From Dugong dugon (taxonomy: Eukaryota; Chordata; Mammalia; Sirenia; Dugongidae), in the NCBI GenBank assembly GCA_030035585.1, contig CM057469.1:117468650-117532649 (forward strand): a stretch of 64,000 bases of DNA, written 5' to 3'. The position numbers and the translations under genes are program-made. The number at the start of each line of letters is the position of its first letter. Position 1 is the first letter of the stretch. The notes below the pieces were generated by a model. It saw only the letters and a list, made by a program, of their open reading frames with translations, was not told where the DNA came from and made no database searches. Positions 55,428 through 64,000 of this stretch are shown in pieces.

Positions 55428-55482
55428 AAAAAAAACCAAATCCACTGCCATCAAGTTGATTCCGACTCATAGAGACCCTTTA
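55428..55482 (-). repeat. AfroSINE 3' fragment
   Basis: The first 55 bp of a reverse copy only (A-rich tail, ccactgccatcaagttgatt, ccgactcatagagaccct). A severely truncated insertion. Confidence 0.75.
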
Positions 55483-56299
55483 CAAAGATAGGAAGCATCA
55501 TTATGACATTTCCCAAATGGCTTCAAGAAACTTACTCAGTTGTGCAACATAAAGCATATTACTGGGAGCCTGGGATTACCAGCATTTCTATCAGAGACTT
55601 TTCAGAATAAATGCAGTGACTCAAATGTGTTTCCAGATGTGGCTTTGAGGATTACTAAAGAGCAGCTATTACGAAGCAGTCAGACCTACCAGCCCATGCC
55701 CTAATCCTATTATAAGGCAGACCAGACACCACTTATTTTGCTACATCAGCCTTCCTTTGGCTAATACAAACAACTGTTCGGACCATTATACGAGGTATTC
55801 TGAGCGTTTGGGAAGGCATTTCACTGGTGAGTCAGCGACCACAACCCTGCAAATTCCCTTCAGGGAGTAGGCAATTCCATGGCTGGCTTACTATGTGTGT
55901 TCTCAAGTGACTGTGGGTATCATAACCCTGAAAAACCTCAATGATGTAAGGATACAGTTACTGTTTCTTTCTTTATGGGTAACAGAACATCAGTGAACAA
56001 CATGCATCAAATTGAATGTTATGTATTGAAAAAAAAGGTGGAAAAGGCAGGGGTGGGTTACATGCCTGTTATCAGTAAGAAACGGAGGCCAAGGTTGATT
56101 ACAAGGAAACAGGCCAAATCAGAAACTGTAATAGCATCATAAAATGTAAGCAGGTGGACAGGTCTGCATAAATACCTGTTGGTTGTCCCTGGGGAGTCAG
56201 GTCTGAAGCTATCCATTCTTCCTTCTTGCTAAAGGTAGGCTTCCTGGTGTCGGCAGTTTCCACAGGGCTGGAGCAAGCAGCGTTGACAACTGCAGGGGG
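55483..56299. other. Unassigned stretch with an exon-like segment
   Basis: Positions 55750-55826 (77 bp) are bounded by a plausible acceptor (tattttgctacatcag) and a consensus donor (ctg|gtgagt at 55827). Two plus-strand frames stay open. No protein family is recognised and chance is likely. The remainder is featureless. Confidence 0.3.
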
Positions 56300-56505
56300 A
56301 GATGGAGGTGCTCTAAGGCAAACATTAATATGCATGCAAATCACCTGGGAACCTTATTAAAATACAGGTTTTATTCAGTGAGTCTGGGGCAGGGCCTGAT
56401 AAGCTGCATTTGTAGCAAGCTCCTAGGAGATGCCCATGTGGCTGGTCCACAGCTCCCACTTGGAGTAGCAAAGGAGTCTCCATATTTCCAGTCCTGGCAC
56501 AGAGG
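56300..56505. repeat. MER5-type hAT DNA transposon
   Basis: The order 'tgcatgcaaatcacctggga', 'tattcagtgagtctggggca', 'ggcctgataagctgcatttg', 'agcaagctcctaggagatgc' and 'ttggagtagcaaagga' fits MER5A/B. Confidence 0.65.
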
Positions 56506-56689
56506 TGTGATGTAGTTTCAGTTTTATTTTCTCTCTCTCTCAAGCCATAGCCATTTTAGAAAAACTGAACATAATTATGGAGTTTAAACAAGAAGGAATT
56601 TGAGAGAGCTAATGCAAGTATTAATCATGTCAGTCCGTCGCTGACGACCCTGTTAGCAGGGCAGTGAGCTTCCAGTTCTGAGACCTTTC

Positions 56690-57209
56690 TTGTCTGTTAT
56701 GGACTGAATTGTGTTCCCTAAAAATGTGTGTCAGCTTGGCTAGGCCATGATTCCGAGTATTGTGTGATTATCCACCATTTTGTCATATGATGTGATTTTC
56801 TTATGTGTTGTAAATCCTACCTCTATGATCTTAGAGAGGCAGGATTAGAGGCAGTTACGTTAAAGAGGCAGGACTCTTTCTACTAGATTAGGTTGTCTCA
56901 TGAGTCGATCTCTTTTGAGATATAAAAGAGAGACAGAAGGACCTCATACTGCCAAGAAAGTAGTGCCAGGAGCAGAACGCATCCTTTGGACCAGGTGTCC
57001 CTGTGCTGAGAAGCTCCTAGATCAGGGGAAGATTGATGACAAGGGACCTTCCCCTAGAACCTACACAAAGAAAAAGCCATCCCCTGGAGCTAGCCCCCTG
57101 AATTCAGACTTCTGGCCTCCTAGACTGTGAGAGAATAAATTTCTCTTTGTTAAAGCCATCCATTTGTGGTATTGCTGTTATAGCAGCACTAGATAACTAA
57201 GACATTGTC
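56690..57209 (+). mobile_element. Solo LTR, MaLR-like family (copy 2)
   Basis: LTR 56695-57204 (510 bp) begins TGTTATGG, ends TAAGACA and has AATAAA near 57135. The perfect 5-bp duplication ttgtc is at 56690-56694 and 57205-57209. It aligns along its length with copy 1 (11899-12411), for example 'tcagcttggctaggccatga' and 'gagaataaatttctctttgt'. The small frame at 56900-57130 is LTR sequence, not a gene. Confidence 0.88.
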
Positions 57210-57318
57210 CATGGAAATTTTTCATCTCTTTGCTGAGACTCTGCTATCCCAGCAGCGTAAGAACTTTCTACCCTCAAAATCTACCATTGAGTTCAAAATA
57301 GTCCACTATAGAGCATGT

Positions 57319-57541
57319 AATCATCCTAAGAAGCCCTAGTAGAGCAATGTTTAAGTGCTTGGCTGCTAACTGAAGGGTCGGTTTTTTGAACCCATCTGGT
57401 GGCTCCACGGAGGAAAAAACCTATCGATTCTGCCTCCATAAAGATTACAGCTTACGAAACTCTATGGGGCAGTTCTACACTGTCCTACGGGGTCCCTATG
57501 AGTCAGAATCCACTTGATGGCAACAACAACAATCATCCTAA
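57319..57541 (+). repeat. AfroSINE with 11-bp TSD
   Basis: SINE 57330-57530, long subtype (agtgcttggctgctaactga, ccataaagattacagcttac, ccacttgatggcaacaacaa). The perfect direct repeat aatcatcctaa is at 57319-57329 and 57531-57541. Confidence 0.95.
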
Positions 57542-57604
57542 TATCATTTTGCTGGGGAAGAAATAAAATTCTTGTTTAAGCTAAAATGGACATGAATAAT
57601 TGAT

Positions 57605-57780
57605 AATAATAATACTTGTCATTTATGGGGGACTCATTATATATTTTACTAAAATCATCTTATTTCATCCATATATTAATCCTATAAGGTAGATCTGGAA
57701 TTATCCATATTTTACCGATAGGGAATCTGACCCTGATGTCAAAGCCCAGCCTTTGAACCACACTGCTAACTGGCCTCTCA
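57605..57780 (-). repeat. MIR SINE
   Basis: Reverse order: 'cctataaggtagatctggaa', 'ttatccatattttaccgata', 'tcaaagcccagcctttgaac'. Confidence 0.5.
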
Positions 57781-57784
57781 GTGA

Positions 57785-59871
57785 TGGCCAGGCCCTCCTT
57801 TTGCCTGTGGAGGGTTCTTACTGGTTCTTTGCCCAAGGAAAAACTAAGGACTCAGGGTATATTTATGAAATTAATGGAAACAGAACATTCACTCAGCAAA
57901 TTTGTACTATATCTTTAAATATAAGGAATTGCACTTGGAAGACATATAATTGTACTTGGAATAAATACAGTTTTGTTTTTATTTTTAGGGGAAAAAGCCT
58001 ATTTGCCTTGAGAAAGTATTTTGGTTCTTATTTTGGTTTTGTTTTAAATCAGGAATGGAGGAACTGGCACACAGATGATCAACTGATGTTTGTTTAATCA
58101 TGGGAGAAAAGAAAGAAAGGTAGGTTAAGGAGTTGAGCAAAGCAACTGTATCTTCAGAAGGAGCAGACAAAAACTCATCATTGTTTGAAGGCACCTGGGA
58201 CTTTACTTGGTTTCAGTAGCTGTCAGTAGGGACTGCCATTCTTGTGTTACTGCTTCTTTCTTTTGGGTGGAGTTTCTGTGCATATGAAGTCCCTACCCCT
58301 GCTTGGAGATTTGCAGTGGACATCTACAAATGGAAGATCCTGAGAAGTGGACCAGTAAAAGAACCTGTTGCACTTTATTTGTGCCAGCTTTCTTCATACT
58401 CATTTGACCATAGAAGCATTTTTTCGTGGAAGACCTATTACCCTCCCCAGAAATCCCCTAAAATATTCTTTGGAAAATGCTATTTTGGAGTAGCTATCTT
58501 CCCTGCCCTCAGCTGTTTTTTCCAAACTTGATTTTCTTAGCGGAAGAGTCCTAAATTCATGACTTCACAGTGTGGCCATGTTTTACATTTTCTCTCCTTC
58601 GGTTGTGGGGAGTAGAGGGAAGATAGTCTAAAAGGGAAAGGCTGGACTCCAAAGACAACCCATTTCTCACTTGCGCAGAGGGCTTCCTTGGGTGCCACAA
58701 AGACCCAAATGGAGGCTGTCTGGGACCTCAGAGTCTCACCCTCCTCTTTGGCACCCTCCCCTCAAGCAGCAGCCTCCTTTTCACTCATGGAGATTCCTTG
58801 GCATGCATGCCACACTTCGTCTCCCAAGCTATTTATTCCTTACTACTACCAAGATACACAGGCACCTTTCATTTTAAGGATTTCTTCTCTTTTTTAACCA
58901 TGAAGAAACAAAGAAGTCATAAAGTTTTTAAAAAGGTGGGGAAATTCATCTACAGGTGGTCTTGACCTGCAGTGCTTGCTGCCATTTTGTAGTGAAAGCA
59001 CCATTACACCTCTGCTCGTTGATTTTATTTAGGAGTGTGCTATCAACAAGCAGCCATCCCAATGTCCTGTCTCATTTTCTTCCTCAGACTTTGCTTTAGG
59101 GGAGATCCGAGAAACTGTTTCTCCAAAGTCCCCATCTTCCCAGCCAGAAGCAATGGACTTTATTAGATGAGCACAGAAGTTAGTTTGTGTCAAATGAAAT
59201 ATGTGGATCTCCAGGCCCCTCCAAACTGGGGACTTAGATTTCCCTAGATCTCTGCCTTATCCAAGAAGGATGCCCTCAGATGTTTTCTCTCACCCATTCA
59301 ATGTATTGAAATAATGTTGGTGAGCTTTAAAAACATTGTTGATCTTCAGGGACATCCTGGGTGTCCTCAAGGGAGGTTTGTCAACTTGTAACTTAGAGGT
59401 TACTATGTAGAGATGGTGGTGATCATGGTGGAGGTTTTCTGCGTGTATGTTTTGATTGTTGAACACACACCCAGGCTGTGTGTGTGTCTTGATTGTTGAG
59501 CACACAGTCTATGTGTGTGTGTGTGTGTGTTTGCATGTGCTCAGCAAGCACTTGTGCAGGCCAGTATGGCCAAGGAATGAGGAACTGGCTAGATAACTAA
59601 GAATGAGCAGACTCCCTGCCTCCTGCTACCACCATCACCACCAAAGGGGTAGTGTACACTGATCACAGGGGTGCCTCGGATTGAACCGGTCTGAGAAGCA
59701 CTGCCTTTGGAAGCCTTTGGCAATTGCTTGAGAGCTAGCTGTTGTCAATTTAATCTTAGATCCAGAGCGTGATGACCCTTGTGAAATACAGAGCACGTGA
59801 CTCACATCGCTCTCTCTGCATCGAATTAAGCTGTATGTTCAGCTCTTGAACCTCATCTCATGCAGTGTGTA

Positions 59872-59902
<31 letters not shown>

Positions 59903-59934
59903 ATGCGTGTAAGCTTGAAATTGTTATAAAACAA
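57785..59934. other. Unassigned 2.1 kb with TG microsatellites
   Basis: No interspersed repeat is recognised. Frames at 57753-58097 and 58244-58531 (+) lack family resemblance. TG/CA-rich repeats lie at 59452-59531 and 59874-59901. Confidence 0.5.
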
Positions 59935-60115
59935 GTTTATATAAGAATAGATTTCCTTACAGTCAGGGATATGCAAAGATGGAATTGACAGCCCTGTGAG
60001 GCTGAAAATATTCATGCGTAGGTTGGATGATTCTTTGACATGCATATTGTAGAAGTAATCCAAACATCAGATAATAAGTTGACCTTTTAAGGTCTTTTCC
60101 AAAGCTAAGATTCTA
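59935..60115 (+). repeat. CR1/L3 LINE 3' end
   Basis: Forward order: 'gatttccttacagtcaggga', 'tatgcaaagatggaattgac', 'agccctgtgaggctgaaaat', 'taggttggatgattctttga', 'taaggtcttttccaaagcta', 'agattctat'. This is the typical CR1/L3 3' end. Confidence 0.62.
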
Positions 60116-60119
60116 TCTT

Positions 60120-61300
60120 TTATTTGTAACTCTCTTCATGAGGTGCTCTTCTTTCTCAATTCCTATATATTGTATTCTGAGAATAAGATGAATAGGATGC
60201 CAGTAATGGTTGAGGGAAGAATTATCTGCAGAGAATTTTTTAAATCAAACGCATTGCTTTGTTTCAAATGTTTGGTCTATTTTTTATCTTCACAAAGCTC
60301 TGGATTTGTATTACCATATGTGAATGGCAGAGAGGTATAATGTCATCTAAACTTCAACATTAGCCTCAAAGTTGCTTCAAAGGTTTGATTAAACATACTT
60401 ATAATAATTAGATTCAAAGCTTTTGGAATTCCAGCAGTTTTTTGAAGGATTCAGCATCTAATGAAGTAAAATAAATTGCAGGGCTCTTGGTCAGTGAACA
60501 AGCACTTTCATAGCTTAGAGCTACAATTTATCAATAGGCCTCATTACTATCAGACTTGTTTTCTAGCTTTCTTTGAAGGTTTAAGGGCCATTGTCCACCC
60601 ACACAGCAGAAGTAGTCACAGGCTATTATGAAAAGAAATAATTATTTTTCCAAGGTCTGCAGGACCAGATTCAATTTAGGAAACTAGCTGGTGTAATACT
60701 TTGTGTCCTACCCCATCTGTCAAAAAACACTAAGATGTATGGAGCTGAGGGAGGTGCAATTACTTGGTAAAAATAATTGGAGGACAAGGATGCTAGCTGT
60801 AGGGGCTTGGGGCCAGAGCCAGCATGCTACTCTCTGTCAACAGTCTAGGGTAAACCAGGCAGAAACTGGACACTTTGGCAAAAGTGAGGACAGAGTACTG
60901 GGGACCAAGCTGGACTGTGGGGTGACGTTGTCTATACCAGACACATCAGAAGGAGATACCAGATGAGCAATATGAACCTCCTTATCCTCATGTCAGGTGT
61001 GAGGGGTGTGGTAAGAACAGGTAATGAGCTGAGGGTATCAGGAACAGTACAAAAATGGAGAGCAAAATCATTTGAGGTCTAGGGTTCAAGGCATGCAGCA
61101 GCATGAAGTACTATACCCATGGAGCAGAATAGGTCACCTCGTTTAAAGACACAAGATCGGCCAGATAGAAACATATCCTAATGAAATGTAACATTTCTAT
61201 AAAACAAGATCCTCTGACCATCCACATTGTTATTTTGAATTAAATTTTTGTTATAATTAATCTCTTGTTAGAAACATTCTGTGTTTGTCACCTCGATTTT
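60120..61300. other. Unassigned 1.2 kb, partly AT-rich and repeat-free
   Basis: The part at 60130-60720 is free of recognised repeats and has TAATAATTAGATTC at 60402-60415 and other AT words. It could be a conserved element. The later part (60720-61300) is featureless. Confidence 0.4.
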
Positions 61301-61304
61301 CTCT

Positions 61305-62232
61305 ATTAGCCGAAGAGTTCTATGGGCTCAAGAACTGTGTCTGATTCATTGTTGTATCTCTAGCAACCACCACAGCCACTAATCCTCATTAGCAATGGGT
61401 GTGTGTGTGTGTGTATTCTTGTTTTCCCAGAGTTTCCTCTGACTTTCCTCTATGTAGATTTCCCTTCATTGGAGTCCCTCGAGCTTCTTTTTTCCCTTGG
61501 GTTTCTGATGAAAGCAGACAATTAGGCAAAAACGTCTCACAAACAGGCAGTTTAGCAGTCACAGGTCTGCACAGGTGCAAATAAATAGGTGCTTAACAAA
61601 CATGTGTTGGAGGAATTAATTTGGTATCCCCTTCAGCAGGAGTCGAAAAAGCAGCTCCCTCTACAGTGAACAGCAAGTGAACATAATGTACTGAATTCAG
61701 CTGAAGAAAACGAGGGATGCCCCCATCACCCTAATCTCCTCCTCCACTCGGTTCTGGAACTTTTTCATGCTGATTGACTTAAGTGTGTGGCTTAAAATTC
61801 CGGGTGCATTTTGTTTAGAGAGAGGAAACGTTTAAGGTAAGAAACTGGCAAGGTGCATGGAAAATTTTTGTTCAGTGGCATGAGAAAGAAACTGTTAAGA
61901 GCTCTGCTTCATTTCACCATTTCCTTTTTTACCATAAAGGACTGCCCATCCCACCCCACTAACCTTTCCTGGAACACAAGCTCATCGCCATGGTTACAAA
62001 TTGCTTAATCAATAGTCTGGGAAACAATAGCAACCACTCTTTACTGGCCTAGCTCCTAGCTGTTGTCAGGGTCCCTCTGGTTGAGGAGATTGCGTTTTTT
62101 TCTCAAGCTCCTATTGTCACATCAGAGAATCCCTTAGAAGGGAAAAGATTAGTTTAAATGTTTTAAAGGACAGGCTGTAATGGCCAGAGAATATATTTTT
62201 AAGCTTAAGTCTCCACTGTATTACGCACATGT
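61305..62232. other. Unassigned stretch
   Basis: Weak L2-like text lies at 61320-61375, a (TG)n at 61399-61414, and a unique block at 61975-62070 with 'tcgccatggttacaaattgc' and an AACAATAG word. No exon is seen. Confidence 0.45.
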
Positions 62233-62484
62233 ATATTTTGCAAAATGGAGTGGCTGGCTGGCACAAACAGTGAAGTGCTAGACTACTAGCCAACAGGTTG
62301 ATCGTTCGAACTTGCCCAGAGGCACCTGGGAAGGCAATCTGTTTCTAAAAGGCCTGGCAATCTATTTCTGAAAGGTCTCAGTCTTAAAAAACCCTACAGG
62401 GCAGTTCTCTACTTGATACACATGTGGTCTCCATAAGTTGGAATCAATTCGACGACAACTAGAAACAACAACATATTTTGCAAA
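62233..62484 (+). repeat. AfroSINE with 12-bp TSD
   Basis: SINE 62245-62472, long and diverged (tggctggctggcacaaacag, actagccaacaggttgatcg, caattcgacgacaactagaa). 'ggcaatctgtttctaaaagg' and 'ggcaatctatttctgaaagg' form an internal near-duplicate. The perfect direct repeat atattttgcaaa is at 62233-62244 and 62473-62484. Confidence 0.94.
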
Positions 62485-62799
62485 CCCTATTTTCAAATGC
62501 TGACATGAAAGACAAGAGTATGTACATGTTACATGCTGTTCTTGAAATAATTGTTTCAGTTGCTTATGGTTGCCGGAAACCACGGATTTACTGAGAATGT
62601 GTGCTGACAAATTAAGTTAATTTTCTTTTTCTACGAGATTTACACTTACTAGCTGATTTGGCCCCCCAGAAAAAGCTAATGAGATCTTGGGTTGTGTTAA
62701 TAAGGGCAAGATGGGCAGAATTAGGGAGGAGATAGTCCAGTGGCTGCCTAGTTACAGCAAACCTGCAAGTTGAATTCATTTATAAGTGCTCCTATTTAA
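62485..62799. other. Unassigned spacer
   Basis: No recognised element. Confidence 0.45.
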
Positions 62800-63030
62800 G
62801 GGGATAAGTTGGGGGACTCAGAGGTATGAATTAATCAGAAATAATCTCTTATGAAAAAAGAGTTGAAACAACTCAAATCATTTATCCTGGACATGAATTA
62901 TTTGGGATAACCATGTTAATTATCTTGAACATTTGAAAGGCCTGTGTAACCAGTGTCCACTGTAACCAGTGGTGGGATGTGGACAATGGATTGAGCACAA
63001 TTTTGGGATCCCAGAGGGCAGAAAAATTTC
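62800..63030 (+). repeat. Probable CR1/L3 LINE remnant
   Basis: The text 'gataaccatgttaattatct', 'tgaacatttgaaaggcctgt' and 'gggatcccagagggcagaaa' follows the order of CR1/L3 3' regions. Heavily diverged. Confidence 0.45.
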
Positions 63031-63184
63031 AGTGTGGTGTGTGGTAACCAAAATGCAGATTTCGTATCAATTTAAAGAACATTAAGCAGAGTTATTCAGA
63101 CTTTGTATGCTTGGTGCCTCCGTTACAGTGACATTTGCCAAGCTTACCTTATATGTTTACTTTTTCCTGCTTCTAAAAACTGGT

Positions 63185-63360
63185 TTACCAGACTGTGATT
63201 GGGAATCACCAACTATAGCATCCTGGGTGAGGGGATGGCTTGTAAAAAAAAAAAAAAAAAAAAAAAATTGCAGATACCTAGACCCAACCCCAGACCTACA
63301 GAATCTGGTCTGTGATCCCTGAATTTGCATTTTAACAGGATTAATTGATGCTCACTAGTT
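63185..63360. repeat. MER5-type hAT element with internal poly(A)
   Basis: The order 'gggaatcaccaactatagca', 'ccccagacctacagaatctg' and 'tgaatttgcattttaacagg' fits MER5A/B. A run of 24 A at 63244-63267 interrupts it. Confidence 0.6.
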
Positions 63361-63489
63361 TGAGTTTTGAGGTTTGAGGACAAAAGTTTGAGGACACTAT
63401 AGCTAACCCATCCTGAATTCTAACAAGCAGATCTTTCTACTAACACTGCTTTCATCCCTGGTTCAAGAACTTACCTGTTAGTTCTCTAA

Positions 63490-63720
63490 AGCCTACATCC
63501 TCACAGTAGTTTCAAGGTCCTTGGTAATCTTGCCACGTCTTGCCTTTCTCACCTGAAGATGTTCTGTCCAACCACCATCTTGCTTGTCCTTCAAGTCTCA
63601 GTATCTTCACAGTGCTTCCTCTGACACTTCCAGTCTTCTATCTTTTCTTTTTCTCACAAATTCTAACGAAAATCTTTCTAGTCAATATCATGGAACTACT
63701 CTTCTGCATTTTGCTGCTTT
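63490..63720 (+). repeat. Probable L2 LINE fragment
   Basis: The text 'tcaaggtccttggtaatctt', 'gtccttcaagtctcagtatc' and 'acagtgcttcctctgacact' resembles the forward L2 3' region. Confidence 0.45.
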
Positions 63721-63884
63721 CCCGTCATTTGGGTATGTGGGTATTCTCTCCCCAGCAGGTAGAAAGGGTCTCTGAAGCACCTGGCTTAGTGTCCAGGCCA
63801 AGGTTCTGGGAGCTTGATGCTTGATGGGATAATTTAGGTCATTTAGGTCAAATCACCCTTTGAGGCTTGGATCTCTTTAGCTGT

Positions 63885-64000
63885 TGTTTTTGTTAGTTAC
63901 TACTAAGTCAACTCCAACTCATAGTGACCTCGTGTATAACAAAACGGAACTTGCCCCATTCTTCCACTATCTTCATGATTATCGATATCAGTGGCATTTC
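63885..64000 (-). mobile_element. RTE LINE 3' end, cut by window edge
   Basis: It begins gttgtttttgttagttac, then 'tccaactcatagtgacctcg' and 'gtataacaaaacggaact'. This is the RTE/AfroSINE 3' terminus in reverse. The element continues beyond the window. Confidence 0.75.

Noticed and set aside
58244..58531. 95-codon plus-strand frame with a hydrophobic start that could pass for a signal peptide
   Set aside because: No family resemblance, no promoter or splice evidence, and frames of this size are expected by chance in this much DNA.
1..64000. CRISPR arrays, bacterial-type operons or ribosome binding sites
   Set aside because: The SINE/LINE/LTR content shows mammalian nuclear DNA. Direct repeats seen are TSDs, microsatellites or the two duplications reported.

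Overview
This window reads as non-coding mammalian DNA from an afrotherian, most likely a paenungulate such as an elephant. Two signals support that. Many copies of a tRNA-headed SINE of the AfroSINE type occur on both strands, and several fragments of an RTE-clade LINE share their 3' end with that SINE. Both are hallmarks of afrotherian genomes. The species call is an inference, because no gene or species-specific marker is present.

I found no convincing exon, CpG island, promoter, tRNA, rRNA or snRNA gene. Nearly every open frame is a chance frame or lies inside a decayed retroelement. The window is therefore annotated as a layered deposit of mobile elements. The oldest layer is L2, CR1/L3, MIR and hAT-Charlie-type fragments. 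Next come old L1M fragments and MLT1-type LTRs. Younger are solo LTRs with 5-bp target duplications, a large L1 with a 5' inversion, RTE copies and AfroSINEs with clear target-site duplications (TSDs).

Layout. 1-6.5 kb: L2/MIR scraps, RTE, an MLT1 LTR, four AfroSINEs (one truncated) plus an older related copy, and two old L1 tails. 6.5-14.5 kb: mostly unassigned, with a CR1/L3 reverse-transcriptase remnant, an RTE copy and the first of three solo LTRs of one MaLR-like family. 14.5-20 kb: an ERVL/MLT2-type solo LTR, AfroSINEs, and two related ERV-LTR-like blocks. 20-31 kb: SINE/RTE copies, MER20, a hAT element, a split MIR, a dispersed 84-bp duplication, and an L2 carrying a SINE and a (CCCCT)n tract. 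30-41 kb: three MLT1 LTRs, SINEs, L1 3'UTR pieces, a 1.7-kb RTE copy and an L2. 42-50 kb: an old L1 piece, a roughly 4.5-kb L1 with a twin-priming inversion, a nearly perfect 93-bp tandem duplication, and a 590-bp L1 insertion with a 12-bp TSD. 50-64 kb: a three-level nest (L1 in L1 in LTR), the third solo LTR, SINEs, CR1/L3 and MER5-type remnants, and long unassigned stretches.

I see no undescribed biological system. The observations most worth checking are the two young duplications, the twin-primed L1, the nested insertion, the G-rich pentanucleotide tract, and several repeat-free AT-rich blocks that may be conserved non-coding elements. Family names come from remembered consensus features and should be confirmed with RepeatMasker. 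Boundaries without a TSD are approximate to tens of bases.
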